DNA of 64,000 bases from Gonocerus acuteangulatus. Lineage: Eukaryota; Arthropoda; Insecta; Hemiptera; Coreidae. Where the stretch lies: NCBI GenBank assembly GCA_946811695.1, contig OX328125.1:98225210-98289209 (forward strand), read 5' to 3'. Under the pieces are notes generated by a model. That model did no database searches, was not told the DNA's origin, and saw only the letters and a program-made list of their open reading frames with translations. Every line of letters begins with the position of its first letter. Position 1 is the stretch's first letter. Shown one piece after another: positions 10,401 through 21,790 of this stretch. Made by a program: the position numbers and the translations under genes.

Positions 10401-12297
10401 TCCGACTCGCAGGAACTGCAGCATCTTAGCGCGGTTCCGTTCATGTCCCTAGTGCCATTTGATAAGCTTAGAAAAGAAATAAACTTATTTTTTTTATATA
10501 TCTCGTGAAAATTGTCAAAATCCTCTCGAACATCTCGAATAAAAGTGATATTAAGGCGTCAGGGACACCGACAGTAGCTAACTTTTACACAGAAGCGGAA
10601 ATTACAGAATCTGGCTCTCATTCTAAAGCAAAGGTCTATAAATCAATACAAAATATGCCTAATAAAGCCTTTCTAGTGGATACAGAAGCATGGGCGTATA
10701 TGAGGGGGGGGGGGGCTGAGGGGTCTGCAGCCCCTCCCGAAATTTTGAATTGATGATAAAAACTTCTCGTAAAACCCTTAAAAATAAATTAAATAAGATC
10801 ACTTAGTTCATAAAACATATTTTATTTTACGTGTAATAGCGTTTCAGTTGCCTAAAACTATTCCAAGCTCTAAATATTTAGTATTCCATACCCTGGAAAT
10901 GGTCTCAGCCCCCCCCCCCGAAATTGTTTTTATATACGCCCATGTACAGAAGGATCAAGAAGAAGTACACAAGATTGAGAAGAATACCCTGCCTAATATA
11001 GCCTATATAGAATAATATGCCGAATAAAACCTATCTAGTTAATACACAAGGACAAATAAAAGTCTTGACGAATAACAAGTCAAGAATAAAAACTTTATTT
11101 AACAAAATAAAACAAAGTTTAGTTGCCCAACTAAAATAGAATAATATACCTAATTAAGTCTATGGAGTAGACACAAATGGACCAAAAACAAGTCTTGTGG
11201 AATATTGGTTTTTTTTCTAATTAAATACTTTTTATCAATATTTAGTATATAACCTTTGTTGAAAACTATTGATTGCTAATTGATGAATCGGTTTACAACT
11301 AAAGTAGTCTTTATGAATATTTAGTATATAACCTTATGTTTGGATCTGAGTTTTTGGGGTGCTCTCCGCCTAGGCTTTGTATTTGTGTCGGCAGATACCT
11401 GGGGTATATTTACAGCTCTTGAGGATTAACTCTTAGCAGGTAAATTTCCTGCGGACCTTCTGCTTCTACGGGCATTGAACCGCATATCGCTCATAGTATC
11501 TAACCGTTGTGAAGTTTATTTTTTGGATTTAGGACTTAATATACATATGTAGACTAAATCATAGCAAGAAGTAATCCTCCGTCGTCGGTTCTTAACTATG
11601 TAGACTCGCTAATGTAATCCAATCTTAGATACATCGTATTTAAAATCCACAGCAAAAACACGACATTTCATCAGAATCCCCTGCTGAATAAAACTTATAT
11701 AGAATAATATGCAAAATAAAGCCTATCTAGTGGATAAAATTAGAGGAAAAAAGCCGTTCGTGGTGGTAGAAAATCTTAAAAGTATTTCGCTCAGAAATCT
11801 CCGAAATATTGTCACTAATTTTACGTATCCTGTTTTATAGCCAAATAGATTTATATTCTATAATCAATAAGAAAAACCTACTAACAATAAAAAACTATGG
11901 GTAATAGATGAAAATAGGGAATACCAAGAATAATTCTAAAGAACGAAATCAACACCAGTACGGCATCTTCGAATTCTAACAAACAAAATATTGATTCTAA
12001 TTATACGTATCCTGTTTTATTGACAAATACATTTGACTACTATAAGCAATTAAAAAAGCAATAAAAAACCAAGGGAAAGAGACAAAAATTACAAAAAGAA
12101 CGACAAAAACCCGTTCATAAGAACAAAACAGACGTATTTGAAGTTTTAAGCATTTATTTCTCCGATTGACATAACCTAATCAAAAATAGTTTTAGAATCA
12201 TTTTTGTAGAGAATTTAGTAAGCTTTCAAATAGTTTCAATCCACTTACCACGATTTCCCAACCGTGTTCGAGATATTAATGAAAGCTTAAGATTAAT
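10401..12297 (+). mobile_element. Helentron family 1, long subfamily, 3'-truncated
   Basis: 5' end TCCGACTCGCAGGAACTG with the subterminal TTAGCGCGGTTCC. Modules at 11330-11700 match 59690-60090 reversed, so it belongs to the same long subfamily as 57752-60580. It ends without a 3' hairpin where a hAT MITE end begins. Confidence 0.7.
10689..10944. mobile_element. hAT-like MITE (CATGGGCG family) inside a helentron
   Basis: TIR CATGGGCGTATAT, G-run and C-run inside, and the perfect 8-bp duplicate TACAGAAG at 10681-10688 and 10945-10952. It is younger than the helentron it sits in. Confidence 0.9.
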
Positions 12298-12300
12298 TAA

Positions 12301-12335
12301 GGGGGCTGCAGCCCCCTCCCTTATATACGCCCATG
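12301..12335. mobile_element. Solo end of a CATGGGCG-family MITE
   Basis: Only GGGGGCTGCAGCCCCC and TTATATACGCCCATG remain, at the broken 3' side of the preceding helentron. Confidence 0.6.
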
Positions 12336-12510
12336 ATTAAAGTTAATTAATCATCCGTTATTAGTTTAATTTGATAAAATTGTATATATCCTACCGATTA
12401 GTGTATTAAAAAGTATTTAGTTTATACAAAATATGTCTCGAAAGTGTCTTAATGATAGAAACCTATTCTGTTTCCTGTGTGGTAAGCGCAATTTAAAAAA
12501 AAATAAAAAG

Positions 12511-12757
12511 TCCGACTCGCAGGAAATGCGTTATCTAAGCGCGGTTCCGTTTATATGCCTAATGTAATTTTAAAGACATAGAATAAAAACAGTTATTACT
12601 TTGTTATATCAATCGTGAAACACATAATTCAATGAAATCACAAAGAAAAGCAAGAAAACAGTATCCTAAGAGGAAATGACTCCTTCCACTGTCCTAAGAA
12701 CATTCTCTCTAGGAAGACAGTATTACAAATGATTCGATCCATGCAAAAAGTCCATAA
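12511..12757 (+). mobile_element. Helentron family 1, 5' fragment
   Basis: 5' end TCCGACTCGCAGGAAATG and a subterminal CTAAGCGCGGTTCC. Its sequence stops at the CACTG transposon, which probably inserted into it. No right-hand remainder is recognised after 20732. Confidence 0.6.
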
Positions 12758-13341
12758 CACTGTTCTGCACGAAAATCCTCCTTCAAACCAAAACATGCTT
12801 TCTTACTGTTTTCAAATGTGCTGAACACGAATTTGAAGTCAGATTCTGTCTATCACGCAAAGTTTCTTGAGAAATTCTAGTTTTTTATCCAAAAATGTGA
12901 GTATTTTGTAAATTTGACGAATTTTTTTGGCATCAAAACATAGTGAAAAAAATTCAAAAGCCCGATGATTTTGAGCGCAATGAAGTATATTTGAACGAAA
13001 AAAAATTTGATGGGAATATTATAAGTGGTTGAAGAAATATGGCTAAAAGTGTTTTTTCAGTTTTTGATCTTGAGGCAGGGATTTGGTCTCTACCTGGATC
13101 TTTAGGGGAATGACCTTACTTTCTCTTTTATGGTGGTATCCTTTTCATTCAAATCCTTACCTGCCCCCCCTTTCACCCTCAATACCCCAACCCCCCCCCC
13201 CCCCCCTCCCACTCAGCCCCTCTCTTGTCACTATTTTCTTCTAAGATTTGATCATTACTCTCGAGGCTTTTGCTAAACGCACTTATTTGGATATTCAGTT
13301 GTGCTATCATTGTTCTGGGAACAGCTCACGTTTTCTCTGTA

Positions 13342-14677
13342 ATGTCACGACAGTGTATAAATAAGCCTGATTCCTATTGCTATGTTTGTGGTGAAGTCAC
13401 ATTCAAGTCCACTCAGAAACCTCTGACTCCGCTGGTGAAGAAGGCATACGAGTTATACTTTGGATGTAAAGTAAGTGATCAGGACAAATCCTGGGCTCCT
13501 AAAATATGCTGTAGTTCATGCTCACGTTCTCTAACTGGTTGGCTAAATGGGACACATAAGTCAATGCCATTTGCAGTTCCCATGATATGGCGAGAACCTA
13601 CAAATCACGTGACCGATTGCTATTTTTGCATGACCACAATCAAAGGTTTCTCGTTCAAGAGCAAAAAGAAAATTGTTTATCCCAACATCCCCTCTGCCAT
13701 GATACCAGCTCCACATGATGCCTCCATGCCCATCCCACCAAATCCGAGTAAGTTCCGTCTTAGTTCTGAGGAGTGCAGCGATTCTGAAAGCGTTTCACCT
13801 CAACCTGGAACCAGTCAACAAGAAGAAATTTCAAGTTCGTCCAGCCCCTCTGAAACTCAGCCACAGCTCATAAATCAGAGGCGATTGAATGATCTTGTTC
13901 GTGATTTAGATCTGCCAAAATCAAAAGCTCAGCTGCTTGGGTCAAGGTTGCAACAATGGAATCTCTTGGAAGGAGGCGTGAATATATCTTTCTTCAGAAA
14001 ACGGGAATCAGGATTTTTATGCTTTTTCTCGATGGAAGAAAATCTTGTATTTTGCAATGATGTATTTCATTTGCTCCAGGAACTTGATCTGCCAACCAAT
14101 CCAGAGGAATGGAGACTATTCATTGACAGCTCCAAGTTTAGTTTAAAAGGAGTACTCCTTCATAATGGAAACAAACATCCATCTATCCCTGTAGCTCATT
14201 CGGTCCACATGAAAGAAACCTATGACAACATGAAGATACTTCGACAAAAAATCAAGTACCATGAGTACATATGGCGCATTTGTGCAGATCTTAAAGTGGT
14301 AGCCATGCTTACAGGACTCCAAGGAGGTTACACTAAATTTTGTTGTTTTTTGTGCGAGTGGGAGAGTAGAAAAAGAGGAGACCATTATGTCGTAAAAAAT
14401 GGCCAGAGCGTAAGGAAAAAGTAGGTGAAAAAACATTACCAATCCTCCATTAGTGGACAAAAACCAAATAATTTTACCCCCACTCCACATAATATTGGGG
14501 CTAATGAAAAACTTCGTAAAAGCGATGGACAAGGAAGGAGAAGGTTTCATGTACTTAAAACAAAAATTTCCGCATCTCAGCGATGCTAAGATAAAGGAGG
14601 GAATTTTCGTAGGACCCCAAATTCGACATCTACTCAAGGACCTCACTTTTGAAGCAAAGTTAAATACTACTGAGAAA
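13342..14677 (+). pseudogene. Orphan gene, piece 1
   Basis: The open frame runs to the TAG at 14422. The reading frame then shifts for about 20 bases and again before MDKNQIILPPLHIILGLMKN (14453), so two single-base losses are the simplest reading. The piece ends in TTEK, where a helentron begins. Confidence 0.8.
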
Positions 14678-15940
14678 AGTCCGACTCGCAGGAACTGCAT
14701 CATCTTAGCGCGGTTCCTTTCTTATCCCTAGTCTAATTTGGAAAGATTCAAATATTTATTTATTGATAAGGCTTCGTAACTTTGGCGAATCGCCTGAAGA
14801 TTAAAATAGAAGCAGTTATTATTTTGGTTCCACCAGTCTTGAAAGGTCTTGATTTACGATCTTACCTGTAAGGGTCGGTCAACACTAGAAAGGGTCCCGC
14901 TAGTTACAAGGTCTTGGAGTCTAGGAAATCTATATTTCTAACAATAAATTGTTTTGTAATTTTACTTAACTAGTTTTATTGTAAAATACATTATCCAACT
15001 ATAAGCAATTAAGAAATAACAAGGAATAAAAACAGACAAAAAAACCGTTCGAATAAACGAAATCAATTACTTTAATGGTTTAAGCACTTATTTCTCCGAT
15101 TGACATCGCCTAATTAAAACTTTCGTCAGAACCTTTTTTGTAGAGCATTTAGTAAGCTTTCGAATGGTAACCTTTCGCTTCCCAAGATTTTCAACCGTTT
15201 TCGAGATATTAAGAAATTATACGAATTTCCCAAAACTTTTCATTATTTCTAGCAATAGAAAATTGGTCTCATTTTACCTATCCCGTTTTACACACAAATA
15301 CATTTTCTTAACATAAGAAATTACAAAAATAAAAATCAATAAAAAACCAAGGGAAAGAGACAAAAATTACAAAAAGAACGACAAACACCCGTTCATAAGA
15401 ACTAAACAGACGTATTTGAAGTTTTAAGCACTTATTTCTTCGACTGACATCACCTAATCAAAACTTGTTTCAGAATCTTTTCTGTAGAGAATTTAGAAAG
15501 CTTTCAAATAGTTTCTATCCACTTATGAAAATTTCCCAACCGTGTTCGAGATATTAATGAAAGTATACGAAGTTCCCAAAACTTTTCATGTCTGTTCATA
15601 AAATATTTTATTCTAACCCTTCCTTAACTCCAAACGTAACCAAAAGTTTAAGATATTAGTTTTGATAAAATTTGAACTGAATCCCATGATTTTATGTACC
15701 AAAACCAAAAACGTTATTCAGCAACTATGTTCCCAATTTTCTCGAAAACGGTTAAAGCTATCGCCTTAAAAACGGTTTCATTCGTTTTCCTAGGCCAAGA
15801 AGCCTACAAAACGAGTACTTTCATGCATATGAACTCAAAAATGTAAGCGTTGCGATTTTATTTGCGCGAATTTCGCCTCAAACGCCATCTTCCAGTGGGC
15901 GGATTTTGCTGGTTAACGAACTTGACCTTTCAAATAACAG

Positions 15941-16002
<62 letters not shown>

Positions 16003-16139
16003 AATTTGAACCACTGTTATTTTCGGTCTCTAGGGGTTCTGAAACGCGAAATTTTCTAGTCGGTACTTCGGGATTGTTTCATGAGATCAATTTTATAAGC
16101 GGGGTTTCTCCCTATGAAGGGAGGGAGGAACCGCGCTAA
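14678..16139 (+). mobile_element. Helentron family 1, complete
   Basis: 5' end with subterminal TTAGCGCGGTTCC, two internal rounds of the CACTTATTTCTCCGA.. module (15085, 15425), (TA)n at 15946-15999, and a 3' hairpin ending CCGCGCTAA at 16139. The 3' terminus is the inverse of the subterminal repeat. Confidence 0.85.
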
Positions 16140-16936
16140 CAATATAAACAGATCTAAGGTGTTACACGGGAGCTGGCGAAAGAAAGAATGAGGTCTCGTA
16201 TTGCAATTCTCTGTATGCAGGGTCTGCTTCCAGGTAAAGTCATATACTTTTACTGCCCTTTACCGTTACTCAGAAGGCTCTTTGTGTTTACAAACAAAGG
16301 ACTCGGTATAGACAACCCGTATTAACCCAAAAGTGATTACACCAAGCTTGATAAACTTCCTCAATTAAATTAAGGAATTTAAGAGTGCTTAAAATAGGTT
16401 CTTGATCTAGTCAAAAAATTCAAGGAGAATTAGATCATGAATAGAAACTCTCGGCCAAACAGATGGAAAATAACAATAACAAGGATAGTCAAACTTCGTT
16501 TTCAAAGATTGTTAGTTGTAACACAAAAACGGTCACTCATGATTCTAATAAATTAACTGTGAAGGGTGATTACACAAATATTCCTGTTGAGGCTTTAAAG
16601 CTTCAATTTAAAAAACATATTAACCCATAGGAATTATAGATTGGCCTAAAAACATAAAATCATTGAAAAAAGGATTTCTTATTATTGAATCAAACAAAAA
16701 CGATATAGAGGTTATATCAACAGAGTTTTTAATATATGAAAGACCTGTTGATCAATAAAATTAAAATAAAAAATAGAGTTCCCTGTAAAAGGTTTAATGA
16801 GTTCTGTTAAATACATATTTTCCAATGTAGTTATAATTTTAACTATTGGAATTATTATCCAAAGATTCTTATAATTACTCAACAATAGATTCTAATTTGA
16901 AGCACAGCTATTTTCGATTTCTACCTGTTCGAATTG
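16140..16936 (+). other. Foreign segment between two helentron bodies
   Basis: Not helentron-like. From 16464 a broken frame reads MENNNNKDSQTSFSKIVSCN, a stop at about 16630, then KSLKKGFLIIESNKNDIEVI and STEFLIYERP. The pattern (short basic, then GFL.IE.N..D) recalls the ORF1 of a retrotransposon, but I cannot place it. It may have been carried along by helentron read-through. Confidence 0.4.
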
Positions 16937-17996
16937 TTTTTTCTTATTTTAATTAATATATTTTATTGTCAAATACATTATTTAACTATAAGCAATGAAA
17001 AAATAGGAATAAAAACAGACGAAAAAACCGTTCGAATAAACAAAATCAATTACTTTAATGGTTTAAGCACTTATTTCTCCGATTGACATCGCCTAATTAA
17101 AACTTTCGTCAGAACATTTTTTTTAGACCATTTAGTAACCTTTCGCTTCCCAAGATTTTCAACCGTTTTCGAGATATTAATGAAAGTATACGAAGTTCCC
17201 AAAATTTTCATTATTTCTAGCAACAGAAAATTGGTCTCATTTTTCCTATCCTGTTTTACAAACAAATGCATTTTCCTAACATAATAAATTACAAAAATAA
17301 AAAGCAATAAAAAACCAAGGGAAAGAGACAAAAATTACAAAAAGAACGACAAAAACCCGTTCATAAGAACAAAACAGACGTATTTGAAGTTTTAAGGACT
17401 TATTTCTCCGATTGACATAACCTAATCAAAAATAGTTTTAGAATCATTTTTGTAGAGAATTTAGTAAGCTTTCAAATAGTTTCTATCCACTTACCACGAT
17501 TTCCCAACCGTGTTCGAGATATTAATGAAAGTATACGAAGTTCCCAAAACTTTTCATGTCTGTTCATAAAATATTTTATTCTAACCCTTCCTTAACTCCA
17601 AACGTAACATAACTTTTAACATATTAGTTTTAATGAATGTAGAACATGCAGAAAATGTTTCAACTGAATCCCGTAATTCTAAGTACCCAAACCAAAAACG
17701 GTATTCAAAAACTATTTTTCCAATGTTCTCGAAAACGGTTAAAGCTATCGCCTTGAAAATGGTTTCATTCGTTTTCCTAGCCCAAGAAGCCTATAAAAAC
17801 AGTACTTACAAGCTTATGAACTGAAAAACGTAAGCGTTACGATTTTTTCTGCGCGAATTTCGCCCCAAACGCCATCTTCCAGTAGGAGGATTTTGCTGGT
17901 TAACGAACTTGACCTTTCAAATTGGACGACGGATTTTCGTACCAAATTTCATCAAAATCGGACCATCAGGGAAGCCAGAAATGAGCGAACAGACAA

Positions 17997-18027
<31 letters not shown>

Positions 18028-18046
18028 TATATATATATATAAATAA

Positions 18047-18111
<65 letters not shown>

Positions 18112-18247
18112 AATTTGAACCACCGTTATTTTCGGTCTCTAGGGGTTCTGAAACGCGAAATTTTCTTGCCGGCACTTCCGGATTGTTTCATTGTATCAAC
18201 CTTATAAGCGGGGTTCCTCCCTATGGGGGAGGGAGGAACCGCGCTAA
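16937..18247 (+). mobile_element. Helentron family 1 body without 5' end
   Basis: Two internal modules (17070, 17400), (TA)n with AAATA interruptions at 17997-18108, then TTTCGGTCTCTAGGGGTTCT and the 3' hairpin ending at 18247. Confidence 0.8.
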
Positions 18248-18381
18248 AAAGGCTTGGATTGCTTTTCGAGAGGTATGTGCTAAGTTTTTGGGAAACGAAA
18301 AATCTAGAGACTACCGAAAAATAGTCCAAGAACTGCTTACTTCATATAAAACATTGGGATGCAATATGTCCTTAAAAATAA
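18248..18381 (+). pseudogene. Orphan gene, piece 2
   Basis: An uninterrupted 44-codon frame, KAWIAFREVCAKFLGNE.. to NMSLKI, sits exactly between the 3' end of one helentron and the 5' end of the next. It continues piece 1 in sense and order. Confidence 0.8.
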
Positions 18382-18478
18382 AAGTCCGACTCGCAGGAAC
18401 TGCCTCATCTTAGCGCGGTTCCGTTCTTATCCCTAGTCTAATTTCGAAAGATTAAAATAGAAGCAGTTATTATTTTGT

Positions 18479-18817
18479 TGAGAGGAGATCGTTGACCGTT
18501 GATGATGCAAGGTAGGGATTGTCCGGGTTCGGTCACTGCTACTTAATAATACATACCCCATATGTGTATGTATGTGGGCATATATATGTACATATGTGTG
18601 CGTGTATATGTGTATGTGTATATGCCTATATATAAATATATATATATATATATGTTAGGTATATTTACATAGATATGTGCATATATTAGTGTTAAATATG
18701 TCCTACTTGTATTTACAGCCCTGATGAAGGCTTGAAGTTCAAGCCGAAACGTCGGCACAATAATACCATTTTTACGATAAAATGTAGTTTTATTAAGTAG
18801 CTGTGACCGAACCCTGA
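18479..18817 (+). mobile_element. Penelope-like fragment with inverted ends, in a helentron
   Basis: Left end GAGAGGAGATCGTTGACC.. is the inverse of the pLTR end; right part is a forward pLTR with a hammerhead-like core. The flanks read GTTATTATTTTG and GTTATATTTTG. The uninterrupted helentron at 14822 shows the empty site GTTATTATTTTGG, so this is a later insertion. Confidence 0.65.
18719..18757 (+). ncRNA. Hammerhead ribozyme-like core in a Penelope pLTR
   Basis: CTGATGA (18721-18727), a perfect 7-bp stem GGCTTGA/TCAAGCC, then GAAAC (18746-18750). This is the conserved hammerhead core and stem II. Penelope-like pLTRs are known to encode such motifs. Stems I and III and cleavage were not established. 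Confidence 0.55.
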
Positions 18818-20017
18818 CAGTTATATTTTGGTTCCACCAGTCTTGAAAGGTAGGATATACAATCTTACCTGGAAGGGTCGGCAACAATAGAAACCGTCCC
18901 GCTAGTTACAAGGTCTTGGAATCTTGGAACTCTATATTTCTAACAATAAATTGTTTTTGTTATTTTACTTAACCTGTTTTATTTTCGAATACATTATCCA
19001 ACAATAAGCAATTAAAAAATAACAAGGAATAAAATACAGACAAAAAGAACACTTCGAATAAGCGAAATCAATTACTTTAAAGCTTTAAGGTCTTATTTCT
19101 CCGACTGACATCGCCTAATCAAAACTTTCATTAGAACCTTTTATGTAGAGCATTTAATAAGCTTTCTAATGGTATTCTTTCGTTTACCAAAATTCTCAAC
19201 AGTTTTCGAGATATTAATGAAAGTTCCCAAAATTTATATTATTTCTAGCAACAGAAAATTGGCCTCATTTTTCATATCCTGCTTTACACACAAAATTTTC
19301 GCAACGTAAGAAATTACAAAAATAAAAAGCAATAAAAAACGAAGGGAATGAGACAAAAATTACAACAAGAACGACAAAAACCCGTTCATAAGAAAAAAAC
19401 TGACGTATTTGAAGTTTTAAGCACTTATTTCTCCGATTGACATAACCTAATCAAAAATAGCTTTAGAATATTTTTTGTAGAGAATTTAGTATGCTTTCAA
19501 ATAGTTTCTATCCACTTACCACGATTTCCCAACCGTGTTCGAGATATTAATGAAAGTATACGAACTTCCCAAAACTTTTCATGTCTGTTCATAAAATATT
19601 TTATTCTAACCCTTCCTTAACTCCAAACGTAACAAAATTTTCAACATATTAGTTTTAATGAAAGTAGAACATGCAGATGAAGTTTCATCTGAATCCCGTA
19701 ATTCTAAGTACCCAAACCAAAAACGGTATTCAAAAACTATTTTTCCAATTTTCTCGAAAACGGTTAAAGCGATCGCCTTCAAAATGGTTTCATTCGTTTT
19801 CCTAGCCCAGGAATCATATAAAACGAGTACTTACAAGCTTATGAACTCAAAAACGTAAGCGTTGCGATTTTTTTTGCGCGAATTTCGCCCCAAACGCAAT
19901 CTTCCAGTAGGCGGATTTTGCTGGTTAACGAACTTGACCTTTCAAATTGGACGAAGGATTTTTGTACCAAATTTCATCAAAATCGGACCATTCGTCTTCT
20001 ATTTAGAGAGCGAACAG

Positions 20018-20068
<51 letters not shown>

Positions 20069-20226
20069 TATACATATATATATATATACAAATTTGAACC
20101 ACCGTTATTTTCGGTCTCTAGGGGTTCTGAAACGCGAAATTTTCTTGTCGGCACTTCCGGATTGTTTCATTGTATCAACCCTATAAGCGGGGTTCCTCCC
20201 TATGGGGGAGGGAGGAACCGCGCTAA

Positions 20227-20435
20227 TACATTTCCTGCATAGTTACCTAGACTTTTTCGCCCCAAATTTGGGTGCAGTTTCGGACGAACATGGAGAACGA
20301 TTCCACCAAGACATATCCAGAATGGAAAAAAGATATACTGGCAAATGGAATGAGAAGATGCTGGCGGATTACTGCTGGACACTGCAGCGGGAGACAGAGG
20401 AGGAAGAGTACAAAAGAAAAAAAAATACTCATTGA
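20227..20435 (+). pseudogene. Orphan gene, piece 3 (C-terminus)
   Basis: Begins right after a helentron 3' end and reads HFLHSYLDFFAPNLGAVSDE.. then GERFHQDISRMEKRY.. and ..MLADYCWTLQRET, ending in KRKKNTH and TGA. It completes the family C-terminus as I recall it. Confidence 0.8.
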
Positions 20436-20840
20436 CGATGTGTGTATATTTTTTGAGTTGTGTCATATCTAGTATTATACCTGATAGCATGCAGGATTCA
20501 ATTAATTATATTTTACCGTTGAAAAAGAAAAAAAAAAATCTGTTATAATAAAGACAATAATTTTCAAATACAATTTTTCATTTTTTCCAAGTTTCTCCTC
20601 TTTTCTCTCAAAATCAGAGGGTGATAGAATTTTTCTGAGTTCAGATTCGGTCTCAGCACACCTGAAAACATGAGAAACAGGCAAAATTGTTCAAGGGAGG
20701 GGAGAAAAGTTTTTTTTTGCAGAACAGTGTAATCAGTAGTTTTGAGAAAACGAGTAAAAACTGTCTACACCCTTCATTTGTTTTATTATTGTGCTATTTT
20801 GTGTTTTGTCTGAGTACCCCATACTGACACAAGTTATATA

Positions 20841-21092
20841 TCGTCGATACAAAAGCAAACTAACGAATATGAAAATCACCACTTTTCAGAGTGGAAAAGT
20901 ATTTATTCATAACTTTTTTTTGGACAGTCAAATATTCGGCAGATTTGACCTTTTGATAGTGGAATACTTTCCCTTTAATAGAGTGAAGTCAGATTGAAGA
21001 ATTTGCCGAAAATAAGTCCAGCAGAAATTATTGAAGATGGACAATGAAAGATGCATTTTTTCATATTCGTTAGTTTGCTTTTGTATCGACGA
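20841..21092 (+). mobile_element. Mariner-like MITE, copy 1
   Basis: 252 bp with TIRs TCGTCGATACAAAAGCAAAC.. flanked by TA on both sides (20839-20840, 21093-21094). An equal-length inverted copy is at 60631-60882. Confidence 0.85.
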
Positions 21093-21790
21093 TATGAAAC
21101 ATTGGTTATTACTAACAAATGCATTATATTATTAAAATATAATAATAGTGCTTGGACTGAAGCTATTCTTGCATGGAACAGCCTAAGGAGTACCTCCTTG
21201 CAAAATATAAGGTCTAATATAATTTAAAACACATTGTAGGATATATTGAGTAACAGTTTATTATCAATGGTACAATATGTAAGAAATATTTGCATGATAT
21301 AAAGTTCATACAATGAGTAATGTAATGCTTAATCGTCTTGAACTTCTTCATCTATGTTCATAGTTGTTGGCCAACCCAATATTTCCTAGTAAAAATTCTT
21401 GTGCTCTTCTGAAACGTATGGCATCAACTTCTTAATGTCTTCCATTTTTTCTGCTTGATGGGGGCCTTCCCTCCTGTGTGGGCAGGATTGGGAGGGAACA
21501 CTGAGCCTGAAGACCTTGGCGTAAACGAAGGGTATGTGCTACAATGCCGTTAATGAATTTTTTTGCTACATGTGTTTCTATGGCAACAATGTATTGGACT
21601 AAAGTCCTCTTAACATAGAAATGTGTAGTGACCGTCAGAGACAACGAATCCATCACTAACTCATATTTGGGAAAAAAATGGACTGAAGCTCTTTTTGCAT
21701 AGATCGATTCAAATATGTTTATACTTAACTTTCTTTACTGAAATATTCATTTTAGTGTTAAATGCAATTAAAAATACTCATATTAATGTT
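21093..21790. other. Unassigned stretch
   Basis: AT-rich with a GC-richer block at 21460-21550. A minus-strand 74-codon frame (21656-21432) has no recognisable family. Probably transposon debris. Confidence 0.3.

Larger units (their letters stand above)
14678..18247 (+). mobile_element. Composite helentron insertion A
   Basis: The host frame stops at the 5' end (AGTCCGACTCGCAGG) and resumes right after the 3' end (GGAACCGCGCTAA, 18247), so the whole 3.57 kb behaves as one insertion. Inside it are a complete helentron (14678-16139), a foreign segment (16140-16936) and a second helentron body lacking its 5' end (16937-18247). Exact ends are uncertain by about 3 bases within A-runs. Confidence 0.75.
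18382..20226 (+). mobile_element. Helentron family 1 insertion B
   Basis: Complete element from AGTCCGACTCGCAGGAACTG to GGAACCGCGCTAA, cutting the orphan gene a second time. It contains a Penelope-like fragment (18479-18817), (TA)n at 20023-20088 and the usual modules. Confidence 0.85.
13342..20435 (+). pseudogene. Orphan arthropod protein, probable transposase, broken
   Basis: Coding pieces: 13342-14677, 18248-18381 and 20227-20435. I recognise the family only as a multicopy uncharacterised arthropod protein. The likely start is the ATG at 13342 (MSRQCINKPDSYCYVCGEVT), since the family begins there as I recall it; the open frame merely extends to 13270. Seen in order: a Cys-rich N-terminal region (residues about 10-100, CYVCGE, ICCSSC, CYFC), a Ser-rich linker, LFIDSSKFSLKGVLLHNG, then ICADLKVVAMLTGLQGG followed by FCCFLCEW. 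The last part resembles the second Asp plus C..C of CACTA-type transposases. Piece 3 has GAVSDEHGERFHQD. Breaks are two single-base frameshifts near 14420 and 14440 and two helentron insertions. Being enclosed by TIRs supports a transposase; function is inferred. Confidence 0.7.
12758..20729 (+). mobile_element. CACTG-ended TIR transposon (CACTA/CMC-like)
   Basis: Left end CACTGTTCTGCACGAAAA, right end its inverse (TTTTGCAGAACAGTG), flanked by the 3-bp duplicate TAA (12755-12757, 20730-20732). Homology of the ends continues inward: GTTTTCA..TGTGCTGA at 12811-12826 and its inverse near 20655-20670. The element carries one gene in three pieces. CACTG termini and a 3-bp duplication are CACTA/EnSpm-type hallmarks; the superfamily call is inference. 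Without the two helentrons it would be about 2.6 kb. Confidence 0.7.

Noticed and set aside
13270..13341. N-terminal extension of the orphan gene from a TTG at 13270
   Set aside because: Initiation at TTG is unlikely in an insect, and the recalled family start MSRQCINKPD matches the ATG at 13342.
14143..14703. 186-codon minus-strand frame
   Set aside because: Antisense shadow of the orphan gene, running into a helentron end.
15850..16139. Open frames rich in Tyr-Ile over (TA)n (also at 1803, 3878, 17917, 38546, 41168, 54069, 57858, 62127)
   Set aside because: They are translations of microsatellites inside transposable elements and have no independent coding evidence.
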